Shown here piece after piece: positions 26,969 to 35,630 of a DNA stretch of 64,000 nucleotides. Below the pieces are notes generated by a model. It was not told where the DNA came from and ran no database searches. It saw only the letters and a program-made list of their open reading frames with translations. Numbering within the stretch: the first letter of the stretch is position 1; each line of letters starts with the position of its first letter. The position numbers and the translations under genes are program-made. This DNA is from Trueperella abortisuis (lineage in GTDB: Bacteria; Actinomycetota; Actinomycetes; Actinomycetales; Actinomycetaceae), in NCBI RefSeq assembly GCF_030811095.1, contig NZ_JAUSQL010000001.1, forward strand, positions 372,001 through 436,000, read 5' to 3'.

Positions 26969-28144
26969 ATGGAGGTCTTGAGAATCTTCAACAACAACGT
27001 GGTCCTGGCCAAGGACCCGGCTCGCGGGGGCGAAGTCATCGTCACTGGCCGCGGGGTCGGGTTTCAGGTCAAGGCCGGGATGGCCGTGGACCCGGCGAAG
27101 GTGGTGCGCGTGTTCGTCCCGACGGACGGGCGCGACTCCGACCACGTCGCCGAGCTCCTGGCGGACATCCCGTTGGAGAACATCACTCTCATGACCGACG
27201 TGCTGGCACGTGCCGGCCTGCCCGACTCCCTCGCCGGTAGCGCCACGCTCCTCATCGCGCTCGCCGACCACATCGGCTTCGCCATGAAGCGAGCACAGGA
27301 GGGGCTCCACATCGCATACCCGTTCCGAAGCGAGGTCTCCACCCTCTATGCCGAAGAATACGAACAGGCGATCCAGATCCTAGCCCACCTCAACGCGGCA
27401 CTCGGCAAGCAGGGGCGCACGACTCTGCCCGAGGCGGAGGCCACCGCGCTCGCCATGCACCTCGTCAACGCCGGCTTCTCCACCGGCGACCTCTCCTTCA
27501 CCTACCGCATGACGGGCGTGCTCCAGCAGCTCATCGAGGTCATCGAAGAGTTCTACGGGGTCAACCTCAGCGCCGCCACCGTCTCGGTGGGACGCTTCAT
27601 CACCCACCTGCGCTACCTATTCGTGCGCATCCATCAACGCAACCAACTCGAAAACAGGCATTCGGCCATAGGCATCGCCATCCGCGACGCCGATCCGCAG
27701 GCCTACCAGTGCGCCCGCACACTTGCCTCCCTCATCGAGCTCCGGCTCGACCAGCCCCTCACCGGGGACGAGGTGTCCTACCTCGCCCTCCACGTCTCAC
27801 GCATTGCGCACAACGCAAGCCCAACGCCGCCTCCACAGCCGGAGGCCGGCGCGGATACCCACCGAAAGGAAAACACCATGATCACCAAGACCGCGACGAT
27901 CGGCTCCTCCGTCGGCCTACACGCCCGCCCCGCCGCACTCTTCACCTCCGCAGTGCAAGGCACCGACCTCGACATCACCATCTCGCTCGGCGGCGAGGAA
28001 GCTGATGCCAGCTCGCTACTCGAGGTCATGACCCTCGGCGCCCAACACGGCGACGTCGTCACCCTCAAAAGCGAGGACGACTCAGCCGAGGCAGCCCTCG
28101 CTGAGCTCGCAGCCATGCTCGAGCGAGACCTGGACGCTGAGTAA
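26969..28144 (+). CDS. LicT/BglG-type antiterminator joined in frame to HPr
   Basis: One uninterrupted 391-codon frame. Residues 1-55 are the RNA-binding CAT domain (RIFNNNVVLAKD, GRGVGFQVKAG). PRD1 (LADHIGFAM, AMHLVNAGF) and PRD2 (VGRFITHLRYLFVRI, LALHVSRIAHNA) follow to about residue 287. A Pro-rich linker (SPTPPPQPEAGADTHRKENT) then runs, with no stop codon, into a full HPr domain at residue 304 (TIGSSVGLHARPAAL). A good ribosome site precedes the HPr ATG, so both a fusion and free HPr may be made. The gene starts 2 bp after EIIBCA, and its product should act on the RAT at 24791. Confidence 0.8.
   Translation: MEVLRIFNNNVVLAKDPARGGEVIVTGRGVGFQVKAGMAVDPAKVVRVFVPTDGRDSDHVAELLADIPLENITLMTDVLARAGLPDSLAGSATLLIALADHIGFAMKRAQEGLHIAYPFRSEVSTLYAEEYEQAIQILAHLNAALGKQGRTTLPEAEATALAMHLVNAGFSTGDLSFTYRMTGVLQQLIEVIEEFYGVNLSAATVSVGRFITHLRYLFVRIHQRNQLENRHSAIGIAIRDADPQAYQCARTLASLIELRLDQPLTGDEVSYLALHVSRIAHNASPTPPPQPEAGADTHRKENTMITKTATIGSSVGLHARPAALFTSAVQGTDLDITISLGGEEADASSLLEVMTLGAQHGDVVTLKSEDDSAEAALAELAAMLERDLDAE
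27878..28144 (+). CDS. ptsH: HPr phosphocarrier protein (internal start within the fusion frame)
   Basis: An 88-residue HPr starting MITKTATIG. His15 lies in GLHARPAA and the Ser46 region is ADASSLLEVMTLG. GAAAGGA sits about 8 bp upstream of ATG 27878, a better site than needed for an internal methionine. HPr carries phosphate from EI to EIIA. Its stop overlaps the EI start (TAATG). Confidence 0.8.
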   Translation: MITKTATIGSSVGLHARPAALFTSAVQGTDLDITISLGGEEADASSLLEVMTLGAQHGDVVTLKSEDDSAEAALAELAAMLERDLDAE

Positions 28145-29832
28145 TGGCGGGTCGTCGAACACTCTTTGGCATTGGCGTCTCGGCCGGTTTTGCTGCCGCC
28201 CCGGTCGTCAAGGTGATGGAAGCCCCCGGCTTCGACCCTCACGAACCGCCAAGCACGGACCCCGCCGGAGACGGCGTGCGCGTACGCGAGGCGATGGCCG
28301 CGGTGGCGGCGTCGTTGCGCGAACGCGCCGAGACCGCATCGGAGACCGCGCGCCCCATCCTTGAGGCCACAGCCCAGCTCGCCTCGGATCGCGCGCTGGC
28401 CAAGGCCGCGGACAAGAAGCTCAAGGCCGGCTCGGGCCTGACCCGCGCCGTCCACGACGCGGTTGAAGAGTACGCCACGCTGCTGGCCAACCTCGGCGGT
28501 TACATGGCCGAACGCGTCACCGACCTCTACGACGTGCGCGACCGGACAATCTGCATGCTGCGCGGCATGCCCATGCCGGGCGTACCCGACGTCAGCGAAC
28601 CGGCGGTCCTCCTCGCCTGCGACCTCGCCCCAGCCGAAACCGTGGGGCTGAACCCCGAGGTCATCGCCGGGATCATCACCGAGGGAGGCGGGCCGACCAG
28701 CCACACGGCGATCCTCGCCGCCCAGCTTGGCATCCCTGCCGTTGTCAAGGTGCCGGGTGCGATGGAGATCGAGGGAGGCGACGTCGTCGCGATCGATGGT
28801 GGCACCGGCGAAGTGGTCGTCAGCCCCACCGCGGAAGACATCGAGACGTTCGAGGCGCGGGCGAAGATGCGCGAAGCGGTCCTCGCGCAGTCGGTCGGGC
28901 CGGGAATGACGGAGGACGGCTACCCCGTCTCGCTGCTGGCCAACATCGGTACGGCGGCCGACGCCGAACACGCCGCCGCGGGCGACGTGGAGGGAGCCGG
29001 CCTGTTCCGCACCGAATTCCTGTTCCTTGACCGCGATTCGGCGCCCTCCCTTGAGGAGCAGACGGAGACGTATGCACAGGTGCTTCGGGCGTTCGGCACC
29101 CGGCGCGTCGTCGTACGCACGCTTGACGCCGGCGCGGACAAGCCGCTGAGCTTCGCCAATCTCGGCGAGGAGGAGAACCCGGCGCTCGGCCGGCGCGGCC
29201 TGCGACTGTCCATGGCCCGCGAGGACCTCATGCTCACCCAACTCGACGCGCTTGCCGCGGCCTACGAGGCCACCGGCAAGGAGGCCGACCTGCGGGTGAT
29301 GGCGCCGATGGTGGCGACGATGGAGGAGACCACCTGGTTCGCGGAGCGTGCCCGCGAGCGCGGACTGCCCAAGGTTGGCATCATGATCGAGATTCCCGCC
29401 GCGGCGATCCGGGCCAAGGACCTGCTCTCGGTGGCTGACTTCGCCTCGCTGGGCACCAACGACCTCTCGCAGTACACGATGGCTGCGGACCGCATGCAGG
29501 GCGCGCTGTCTGACCTGCTCTCACCGTGGCAGCCCGCCGTGCTGCAGATGATCAAGTTCGCCTGCAAGGGCGGCGACGCCACGGGCAAGCCGATCGGCGT
29601 GTGCGGCGAGGCGGGAGGCGATCCGCTGCTCGCGTTGGTGCTGGTCGGACTGGGTGTGAGCTCGCTGTCGATGGCACCGCCGAAGGTGGCGGCCGTGCGT
29701 GCGGCCCTGCGTCTGCACTCGCGCGCCACCTGCCAACAGATGGCTGCCTATGCGGTGGATGCGCAAACCGCGTCTGACGCGCGTGCTGCTGTCGAGCAGT
29801 TGGCTCACCCCAGGATGAGAGGGCTGTTGTAG
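28144..29832 (+). CDS. ptsI: PTS enzyme I (phosphoenolpyruvate-protein phosphotransferase)
   Basis: A 562-residue general PTS kinase that autophosphorylates from PEP and passes phosphate to HPr. The N-terminal domain carries His187 in GGPTSHTAILAAQLGIP; the PEP-binding barrel has GAGLFRTEFLFLDR, NPALGRRGLRLS, GIMIEIPAA, SLGTNDLSQYTMAADR and the Cys of GVCGEAGGDP. It is the only EI in the window and likely serves both PTS loci. The last ~39 codons are duplicated at 35204, downstream of the ABC/IS21 island. Confidence 0.95.
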   Translation: MAGRRTLFGIGVSAGFAAAPVVKVMEAPGFDPHEPPSTDPAGDGVRVREAMAAVAASLRERAETASETARPILEATAQLASDRALAKAADKKLKAGSGLTRAVHDAVEEYATLLANLGGYMAERVTDLYDVRDRTICMLRGMPMPGVPDVSEPAVLLACDLAPAETVGLNPEVIAGIITEGGGPTSHTAILAAQLGIPAVVKVPGAMEIEGGDVVAIDGGTGEVVVSPTAEDIETFEARAKMREAVLAQSVGPGMTEDGYPVSLLANIGTAADAEHAAAGDVEGAGLFRTEFLFLDRDSAPSLEEQTETYAQVLRAFGTRRVVVRTLDAGADKPLSFANLGEEENPALGRRGLRLSMAREDLMLTQLDALAAAYEATGKEADLRVMAPMVATMEETTWFAERARERGLPKVGIMIEIPAAAIRAKDLLSVADFASLGTNDLSQYTMAADRMQGALSDLLSPWQPAVLQMIKFACKGGDATGKPIGVCGEAGGDPLLALVLVGLGVSSLSMAPPKVAAVRAALRLHSRATCQQMAAYAVDAQTASDARAAVEQLAHPRMRGLL

Positions 29833-29852
29833 CGGCGCTGCGGCGCTCTGGT

Positions 29853-29927
29853 GTTGCTAACTGGTGAGTCTGGTGGTTTTGCTTGGGAATTCCGGCCTTT
29901 TCGGGCTTAGATTCACCAGTTAGCAAC
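29853..29927. repeat. 75-bp palindromic repeat, unit 1
   Basis: Ends GTTGCTAACTGGTGA / TCACCAGTTAGCAAC are perfect 15-bp inverted repeats. The interior contains GGAATTCCGG and TTTTCGGGCTTAGA. First of three tandem units after ptsI. Confidence 0.9.
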
Positions 29928-29968
29928 GGGGAGGATTGGGCCGGGGTTGTCCGCCGGGGGGGGCTGGT

Positions 29969-30043
29969 GTTGCTAACTGGTGAGTCTGGTGGTTTTGGTT
30001 CGGAATTCCGGCCTTTTCTGGCTCAGATTCACCAGTTAGCAAC
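29969..30043. repeat. 75-bp palindromic repeat, unit 2
   Basis: Same 15-bp ends as unit 1. It starts 116 bp after unit 1; the 41-bp spacer (GGGGAGGATTGGGCCGGGGT...) resembles the next spacer. Confidence 0.9.
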
Positions 30044-30082
30044 GGGGAGGATTGGGCCGGGGTTTTCCGCCTGGGGGCTGGT

Positions 30083-30157
30083 GTTGTTAACTGGTGAGTC
30101 TGGTGGTTTTGGTTCGGAATTCCGGCCTTTTCGGGCTCAGATTCACCAGTTAGCCGC
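30083..30157. repeat. 75-bp palindromic repeat, unit 3
   Basis: Starts GTTGTTAACTGGTGA and ends TCACCAGTTAGCCGC, so the outermost bases have decayed. It starts 114 bp after unit 2. Confidence 0.85.
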
Positions 30158-30355
30158 GCCAGGCAGGGATCCGGCGCGACGGAGGAATTACTTCGGAAAG
30201 TATCTGTAATGGGCCGCGGCTTCGCACGGACAATCTCCTAATCGAGCTACTGACGTGGGCTTGGCTGTCTCAGCTGCACCATCGACCAGCCGGCAAGTAC
30301 GGTATAGTGCGTAGGCAACTAATCTTGGAATGCATGAGAGCGATTGAGTTGTCAG

Positions 30356-32119
30356 ATGAACGAGTTTAGGAACTACCCAGATTGGCTGTGGGCCCTGCGC
30401 TACGGTTGGCAGGCGTCGCCGGCTTTTGCCACGGCGTCCACGATTGCTCTTCTCTGTGTCGCTCTCGTTCCAGCTGTTAACGTTTTGTTAATTCGGCAGC
30501 TCTCAAGCTCTCTAGCACATTCAGATGGCGCGGTCGCATTGATCATTTTAACTGGCGTTGTATTTGGCGCCGGAGGAGCCTTTCAACAAGTTGCCAACAC
30601 TCTGTCGCGGGTCAATGCGATGAAGGTAAACACGTTCGCTTCAGACCACTTTGATTCTGTGCTCGCGCGTAGGTCAGCAAACTCTTACGCTTCAGAATCG
30701 TTTATGGAGAAACTCAGGAAAGCGCGTCAATGTACCGTTGAAGGGCACGTTTCATCTCAGTTTCAAGCGACGATCAATATCCTCACCGCGACGATGACGG
30801 CTTCTACTTTGGCTCTGACGTTGTGCGACTTGAGTGAGCGTGCAGCAATGATCAGCGTCTTGGCTCCCATACCTACTGTGGTTGCCTATGCGTGGTACGG
30901 CAGGCAAGAGTCCCGCCTTTGGCCCGATGCCGCGGAGAAGAGCCGACGTTCTGTGTATTTTCAGGATCAGATTTCATATCAGAGCACGGGAAGCGAATTG
31001 GCTAATCTCCGAGCATCATCTTTTATTGCTTCTCGGTCTCAAGAGATGAGGGGTCTTTATCGAAGAATACGGGAGAAGCTTGAAGGGTTGGCTGTCGTAT
31101 CCGACGCTATGTCCGGTCTTGCCACAACGATTCTATTCTGCTTAGCCCTGATCTTTCTTTATAGGGATTCAGCTCAGGATGTTGGAGCGGTGTTTGCGGG
31201 CATCGTAGGTCTCATGAGCGGAATCGGAGCGATGGCAGGGATCGGCTATCAAGTTGGTGAGCTTATTATCTCCGTTCCAGCAAATCGGCATTTCCGGGAT
31301 TTTCTGCGCACGGAAGATGATCACCTGCCCGAGTTAGATATTGAATCCGTCCAGAAATTCTGTGCTAGCGATGTGACGGTGAGATATGGAGATGTTGTAG
31401 CTGTCCAGTTGGCCAATCTTGCCGCTGTCCAGGGCGCCTTAGTGGCAATCGTTGGAGAAAATGGCTCGGGTAAGACTTCCTTGATTCGCGCGATGATGGG
31501 CACACAGCCCGAGGTTTCGGGTCGTTTGAAAATTGGCGAACTGAGCGTCGATCTCTCGTCTGGAGCTTTTCGTTATCCTTACGCCGTTATTCATCAAGAT
31601 TACGGGCATTATGAGCTGACCGTACGAGAGTTTTTGACGATGGGTTTGAATGGGGAGGAAATATCGGAATCTCAGATAGTCGAAGCGTTGCGCTTCGCAG
31701 AGGCATACTCTTTTGTTTCAGAGCTTGCCGAAGGAACGCGGACTCTATTGGGTGCGCAATGGGGTGGCGTTAACCTCTCTGGCGGTCAATGGCAGAGATT
31801 GACTATCGCACGTGCGTTTCTCTCGAATGCACCTGTGTGGTTTCTTGACGAGCCTACGAGTGCAATTGATGCCCCCACAGAAGAGTTGATTTTTGAGAAA
31901 TTCTCAAGAGAGGCTACAAGAAGGATCATCATCCTAACGACGCACCGAGTCTCGACTCTGCGGTCAGCAGGGCGCATCTATGTGATGCAGGACGGGGCGA
32001 TTGTCGAAGAGGGGGCGTTCGGAGAACTCCTGTCGCGTGGGGGCGAGTTTAATCGAATGTTTCACTCCCAGTTGGAGAATGTGGCGGATTTAAACTCGGG
32101 CACGATCTTGAGGGATTAG
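30356..32119 (+). CDS. ABC exporter, fused permease and ATPase (peptide/lantibiotic-exporter type)
   Basis: About 587 residues. The N-terminal half has up to six membrane segments (TASTIALLCVALVPAVNVLL, VALIILTGVVFGAGG, LATTILFCLALIFLY). The ATPase has Walker A VGENGSGKTSL, signature NLSGGQWQRL, Walker B VWFLDEPTSAID and the H-loop TTHR. There is no N-terminal peptidase domain. The overall plan recalls NisT-like bacteriocin exporters. Base composition is clearly lower in GC than the neighbourhood, indicating transfer. ATG 30356 was chosen; a TTG 12 bp upstream is possible. A TATAGT -10 lies at 30303-30308. Confidence 0.85.
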   Translation: MNEFRNYPDWLWALRYGWQASPAFATASTIALLCVALVPAVNVLLIRQLSSSLAHSDGAVALIILTGVVFGAGGAFQQVANTLSRVNAMKVNTFASDHFDSVLARRSANSYASESFMEKLRKARQCTVEGHVSSQFQATINILTATMTASTLALTLCDLSERAAMISVLAPIPTVVAYAWYGRQESRLWPDAAEKSRRSVYFQDQISYQSTGSELANLRASSFIASRSQEMRGLYRRIREKLEGLAVVSDAMSGLATTILFCLALIFLYRDSAQDVGAVFAGIVGLMSGIGAMAGIGYQVGELIISVPANRHFRDFLRTEDDHLPELDIESVQKFCASDVTVRYGDVVAVQLANLAAVQGALVAIVGENGSGKTSLIRAMMGTQPEVSGRLKIGELSVDLSSGAFRYPYAVIHQDYGHYELTVREFLTMGLNGEEISESQIVEALRFAEAYSFVSELAEGTRTLLGAQWGGVNLSGGQWQRLTIARAFLSNAPVWFLDEPTSAIDAPTEELIFEKFSREATRRIIILTTHRVSTLRSAGRIYVMQDGAIVEEGAFGELLSRGGEFNRMFHSQLENVADLNSGTILRD

Positions 32120-32166
32120 TGTCGAAGTTGAATCGGCCAACCTCACTCTCATCTAGGGGGCTGGCC

Positions 32167-32205
32167 ATGAAGTCTGTCATTTGTGCACCGCCAGCTTGCG
32201 TCTAA
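32167..32205 (+). other. 12-codon ORF with two cysteines
   Basis: MKSVICAPPACV, preceded by AGGGGGCTGGCC, in the 182-bp gap between the ABC exporter and the disrupted membrane gene. It is too short for any statistical support; listed because a CAPPAC peptide beside a peptide-type exporter could be a substrate. Confidence 0.15.
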
Positions 32206-32445
32206 TGTGGTGCGAGGCCGCGCGCGTAAAATATGGCAATGGACACTACTGCAAGATCGAAGTCCTCTGCGCAGCTATCGGGCGGTGCTGTCGCCCTCGG
32301 GTGTTAGGAACGTGCTTTTTGAAGCAGGGTGGTGACGATCGTGAAGCGGTGTGGTGACGATCGTGAAGCACTTTCGGTGGGCTGATAACTATTTCTACTA
32401 GCACGTGACAATCCGGTTGCGTGCTTGTTAGAAAGGACGTCAGCC

Positions 32446-34080
32446 GTGACTGATTACCGGTTGATTATCAAGCTCCTGCTTCAGGGGCTCTCGTATCGGC
32501 AGATACAACAACGCTGTGGTGCTGCTCAGGCCACGATTGCCAAAGCGCGCAAAGCCATTGATTCCCATGGCATCACCAGTGAACTTTTAGAGTCGTTAGA
32601 CGATTCGGCGATTACTGATCTCATTGGTGATGGTCGACTCGTAGTCGCTGATGACTTCGTTGGTATCGATTTCGATGTTGTGATCAAAGCTCGTACCGGC
32701 AGGAACAAGACTCCACTGCGAGTGCTGTGGTCGACCTATCTTGACCAACCAGCACCACGTGGTCTGAAGTTCTATAGCTATGAGCGCTTCCGCCAGCTGG
32801 TGGCTGCCCATGTTGCCACCCAAGGCGTGACCGCACTGATTGTGCACCAGCCGGGCCATACCATGCAGGTGGATTGGGCGGGGTCGACCATGGCAGTTGT
32901 TGATCCGATTACGGCTAAACGCAGCAAGATCCATATCTTTGTTGCTTCACTGCCGTATTCAGGAATGGTCTTTGCCCATGGCTTCATTGATGAAAAACAA
33001 CCCTCGTGGCTGGAAGGGCACCGCTTGGCCTTCGAGTATTTCGGTGGCGTTACTGAGGTGGTTGTTCCTGATAATGCGTCTACGGCATCGAATCAGATTG
33101 CCAAAGGTGAACGCGCACGACGAGTCAACGCGAAGTATGAGGAATTTCTCGAGCACTACAACACTGCTGCTCTTCCAACTAATCCTGTTCGCCCACGTGA
33201 AAAAGGCAATGTGGAATCTGGAGTCAAGATTGTAACCAACTGGGTGATTCGCAAACTTGCCGATGTGGTCTTTGCCAGCCTTGACGACCTTAATGACGCG
33301 GTTGCCGGACAGGTTGAGGCGATTAATCATCGCCGCCCGTTTCGCAATCAGCAACGTAGCCGCCAGGATATCTTCGAAGAACTCGAATCTGACGAACTAG
33401 GTAATCTTCCTGCAACAGGGTGGGTAGATACCGTGTGGAAGAAGTCGAAAGTCACTCCTGACTGGCATATCACGATCAATACCGTGAAATACTCGGTGCC
33501 TTACCAGCTGGTGGGACGAAGTGTTGATGTGCGTATCCGTGGGCAGATCCTTGATGTCTTTGCCGATGGCCAAGCTCAGGCTCGTCACCAGGTCAGTGTC
33601 CAACGCGGTGCCTATGTCACCGATGTTGAACACGCTCCGCCGGGGATGGCCCAGGCTAGGAACCTATGGACACCGTCGTACTTTGTGACCCAAGCATCCC
33701 GGATTGGGCCGTATACCCGGCAAGCTGTTGAAGCGTTGTTGGCATCGAAAAAGATTACAGCCCAAGGCTTTCAACCAGCCCGCAACATCATCAAGCTAGG
33801 TAAAGCTACAGAGAATAAACTAATTCTCGAGCAAGCATGCCAGCGCCTTCTAGGAGATGAAGGCCACCGCCAACGAGCTATTAGCTACACCGCGGTCAAG
33901 AACATGATGGCAGTCATCCGCCATGAACAATCCACACGGCCAACCGCCCCGCCCACGCGGGAATCTGCACCAGCAACTCCATCACAGCCAGCACCGTCAT
34001 CGCGTTCCCAATCACGCGGCATGCTCGGCGGGCGTGAGCAATTCTCACTGAGTGCTTTGATGAAAGAAGGAGACAACTAA
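32446..34080 (+). CDS. istA: IS21-family transposase IstA
   Basis: A 544-residue DDE transposase. The N-terminal helix-turn-helix is LLQGLSYRQIQQRCGAAQATI. The catalytic core has QVDWAG, VVPDNAST and REKGNVESG, giving the D, D and E. A Mu-type C-terminal beta-barrel follows (NTVKYSVPYQLVGRSVDVRI). GTG 32446 has GAAAGGA upstream; a TTG at 32425 is less likely. Its TAA overlaps the istB ATG. Confidence 0.93.
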   Translation: MTDYRLIIKLLLQGLSYRQIQQRCGAAQATIAKARKAIDSHGITSELLESLDDSAITDLIGDGRLVVADDFVGIDFDVVIKARTGRNKTPLRVLWSTYLDQPAPRGLKFYSYERFRQLVAAHVATQGVTALIVHQPGHTMQVDWAGSTMAVVDPITAKRSKIHIFVASLPYSGMVFAHGFIDEKQPSWLEGHRLAFEYFGGVTEVVVPDNASTASNQIAKGERARRVNAKYEEFLEHYNTAALPTNPVRPREKGNVESGVKIVTNWVIRKLADVVFASLDDLNDAVAGQVEAINHRRPFRNQQRSRQDIFEELESDELGNLPATGWVDTVWKKSKVTPDWHITINTVKYSVPYQLVGRSVDVRIRGQILDVFADGQAQARHQVSVQRGAYVTDVEHAPPGMAQARNLWTPSYFVTQASRIGPYTRQAVEALLASKKITAQGFQPARNIIKLGKATENKLILEQACQRLLGDEGHRQRAISYTAVKNMMAVIRHEQSTRPTAPPTRESAPATPSQPAPSSRSQSRGMLGGREQFSLSALMKEGDN

Positions 34081-34847
34081 TGACTTTTTCTACCGCACCA
34101 CGTCAGCATCTAGACGACACGTGGATGGAAACCTTCACCAAGCTACGCATGACTGCCTTTGGCCAGACCGTTATCAGTATGGCCAATGACAGTGCCTTTG
34201 ATGAGTGGACGTTTTCAGACAAGATCATCTTCGCTGTAGAAAAAGAGGTTGCAGCTCGAGCAGAGCGACGATTTGCAAAACTGCTCAAGGCATCAATGAC
34301 ACCCCTGCCCGATGCTTGTGCTGCTGATATCCGTCACACACCAAAGCGCAACCTCACCCGTGAGTTAACTAGCCGGCTAGCGCATTGTCAATGGATAGAA
34401 CACGCCAGCAACGTCGTTATCCTGGGCAAATCATCAGTCGGAAAGACCTATCTAGCCTGCGCTCTCTTACACGAAGCATGTAAGCGGGACTATTCAGCCA
34501 AGTTCTTCCGAACCGCAGACCTAGCCGACCAACTGGCCGTACTCGACCGCAGCGATCCCGCACGGTTGAAATTCATCAACCAGATAGTTGGCTGTGACCT
34601 GCTCGTCCTCGATGACTTTCTCACCACTCCAATTAGTGGTGAAACCGCCAACGAGCTGTTCAATCTTCTAGCAGCACGAGAAGGCAGAGGATCGACCATG
34701 GTCACTTCCCAATTCGCCCCAGAAGACTGGTACGAATCAATGCCTGATCGAGTCGTGGCTGAATCCCTACTCAACCGCCTTGTCGGCGGGGCAGAAATCG
34801 TCAACGTCGACGGACCGAACATGAGGCTGGCACCAACAGTGTCCTAG
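34080..34847 (+). CDS. istB: IS21-family transposition helper ATPase IstB
   Basis: A 255-residue DnaC-like AAA+ ATPase that directs IstA to its target. Walker A is GKSSVGKTYLA, Walker B LLVLDDFLT, and the sensor region TMVTSQFAPEDWYE. Length and position are normal for istB. Confidence 0.93.
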   Translation: MTFSTAPRQHLDDTWMETFTKLRMTAFGQTVISMANDSAFDEWTFSDKIIFAVEKEVAARAERRFAKLLKASMTPLPDACAADIRHTPKRNLTRELTSRLAHCQWIEHASNVVILGKSSVGKTYLACALLHEACKRDYSAKFFRTADLADQLAVLDRSDPARLKFINQIVGCDLLVLDDFLTTPISGETANELFNLLAAREGRGSTMVTSQFAPEDWYESMPDRVVAESLLNRLVGGAEIVNVDGPNMRLAPTVS

Positions 34848-35340
34848 TCCTCAGCAATAACTAAGCGCGTGGGTGACAACCGCTTCACAATCGTCACCCA
34901 CGCGCTTCACGATGCTCACCATCGCGCTTCACGATCGTCACCACACCGCTTCATTTTCCACGCTCGCAACACCTCGGGTCGTTCTTCGTCAGCATCGCAT
35001 TCGTCGTCGTTCCCGCCCTTTACATGTGGCTCAACCGGACACAGTTTCCCTCCCCGTTCCCACACATTGGGGCCTGGACTCCAACCCGAATAGCTGGTCC
35101 TCATGTCCCGCCGCCCTCGGAATGGATGTTGGCCTCGTTGCCCTCACGTCTGCCCTGTTCTTAGGAATCGGGTATGCCACGCGCATGTTTGAAGTGTTCG
35201 CTCCACTCGCGCGCCACCTGCCAACGGATGGCTGCCTATGCGGTGGATGCGCAAACCGCGTCTGACGCGCGTGCTGCTGTCGAGCAGTTGGCTCACCCCA
35301 GGATGAGAGGGCTGTTGTAGCGGCGCTGCGGCGCTCTGGT

Positions 35341-35415
35341 GTTGCTAACTGGTGAGTCTGGTGGTTTTGCTTGGGAATTCCGGCCTTTTCGGGCTCAGAT
35401 TCACCAGTTATCAAC
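35341..35415. repeat. 75-bp palindromic repeat, unit 4
   Basis: GTTGCTAACTGGTGA at the left end; right end TCACCAGTTATCAAC with one change. Nearly identical to unit 1. Confidence 0.9.
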
Positions 35416-35454
35416 GGGGAGGATTGGGCCGGGGTTTTCCGTCTGGGGGCTGGT

Positions 35455-35529
35455 GTTGTTAACTGGTGAGTCTGGTGGTTTTGCTTGGGAATTCCGGCCT
35501 TTTCGGGCTCAGATTCACCAGTTAACCGC
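35455..35529. repeat. 75-bp palindromic repeat, unit 5
   Basis: Starts GTTGTTAACTGGTGA, 114 bp after unit 4. Counterpart of unit 3 in the left array. Confidence 0.85.
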
Positions 35530-35630
35530 GCCAGGCAGGGATCCGGCACCTGCAGCCGGGACCCTTGCGCGGCCGCCCGCGCCCTGGCCCGCAACATCCA
35601 GCTCCACACTGCCTGAACTATGCTAGAGCC

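Larger units (their letters stand above)
29716..30175. repeat. Left direct repeat flanking the ABC/IS21 island
   Basis: This 460-bp segment (3' end of ptsI plus three 75-bp units) recurs at 35204-35547 in the same orientation with two units. The shared sequence starts at CACTCGCGCGCC and ends at GGATCCGGC. It marks the left edge of a ~5 kb insertion. Confidence 0.85.
32302..34971 (+). mobile_element. IS21-family insertion sequence with 7-bp target duplication
   Basis: The 2,670-bp element begins TGTTAGGAACGTG and ends CGCTCGCAACA, imperfect inverted ends of the same length. Inside each end are ~22-bp repeats containing GGTGACGATCGTGAAGC (two left, three on the right in reverse orientation), the multiple transposase sites usual for IS21. 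CCTCGGG flanks both sides (32295-32301, 34972-34978). It carries istA and istB and appears intact. GC is lower than in the host genes. Confidence 0.9.
32239..35164 (+). pseudogene. Membrane-protein gene split by the IS21-family element
   Basis: If the IS and one target copy are removed, ATG 32239 reads MDTTARSKSSAQLSGGAVALG (32239-32301) and continues in frame from 34979 as SFFVSIAFVVVPALYMWLN, a membrane segment. That frame stops at 35162. A second hydrophobic segment (VALTSALFLGIGYATRMFEVF) lies in another frame just downstream and runs into the duplicated ptsI end, so a frameshift and truncation also seem to have occurred. I recognise no family; an accessory or immunity protein for the adjacent exporter is one guess. 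Confidence 0.4.
35204..35547. repeat. Right direct repeat flanking the island, with ptsI 3' fragment
   Basis: 344-bp copy of 29716-30175 with two rather than three 75-bp units. Positions 35204-35320 repeat the last ~39 codons and stop of ptsI with few changes, without the rest of the gene, so this part is a ptsI pseudogene fragment. The remaining 34972-35203 is the remnant of the disrupted membrane gene. Confidence 0.85.

Noticed and set aside
29853..30157. CRISPR-like spacing of repeats
   Set aside because: Units are 75 bp, the intervening ~40-bp pieces are similar to each other rather than unique, and no cas genes are near.
29883..30209. Open frame reading through the repeat array
   Set aside because: It is open only because the 75-bp units are multiples of three; it has no ribosome site and consists of the repeat translated.
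30206..30238. Possible RiPP precursor in front of the ABC exporter
   Set aside because: The frame is ten codons without Cys, Ser/Thr-rich core or leader features, and no modification enzyme gene is present.
30331..30366. Eleven-codon leader ORF before the ABC exporter
   Set aside because: MRAIELSDERV overlaps the exporter start and has no clear ribosome site or regulatory codon run.
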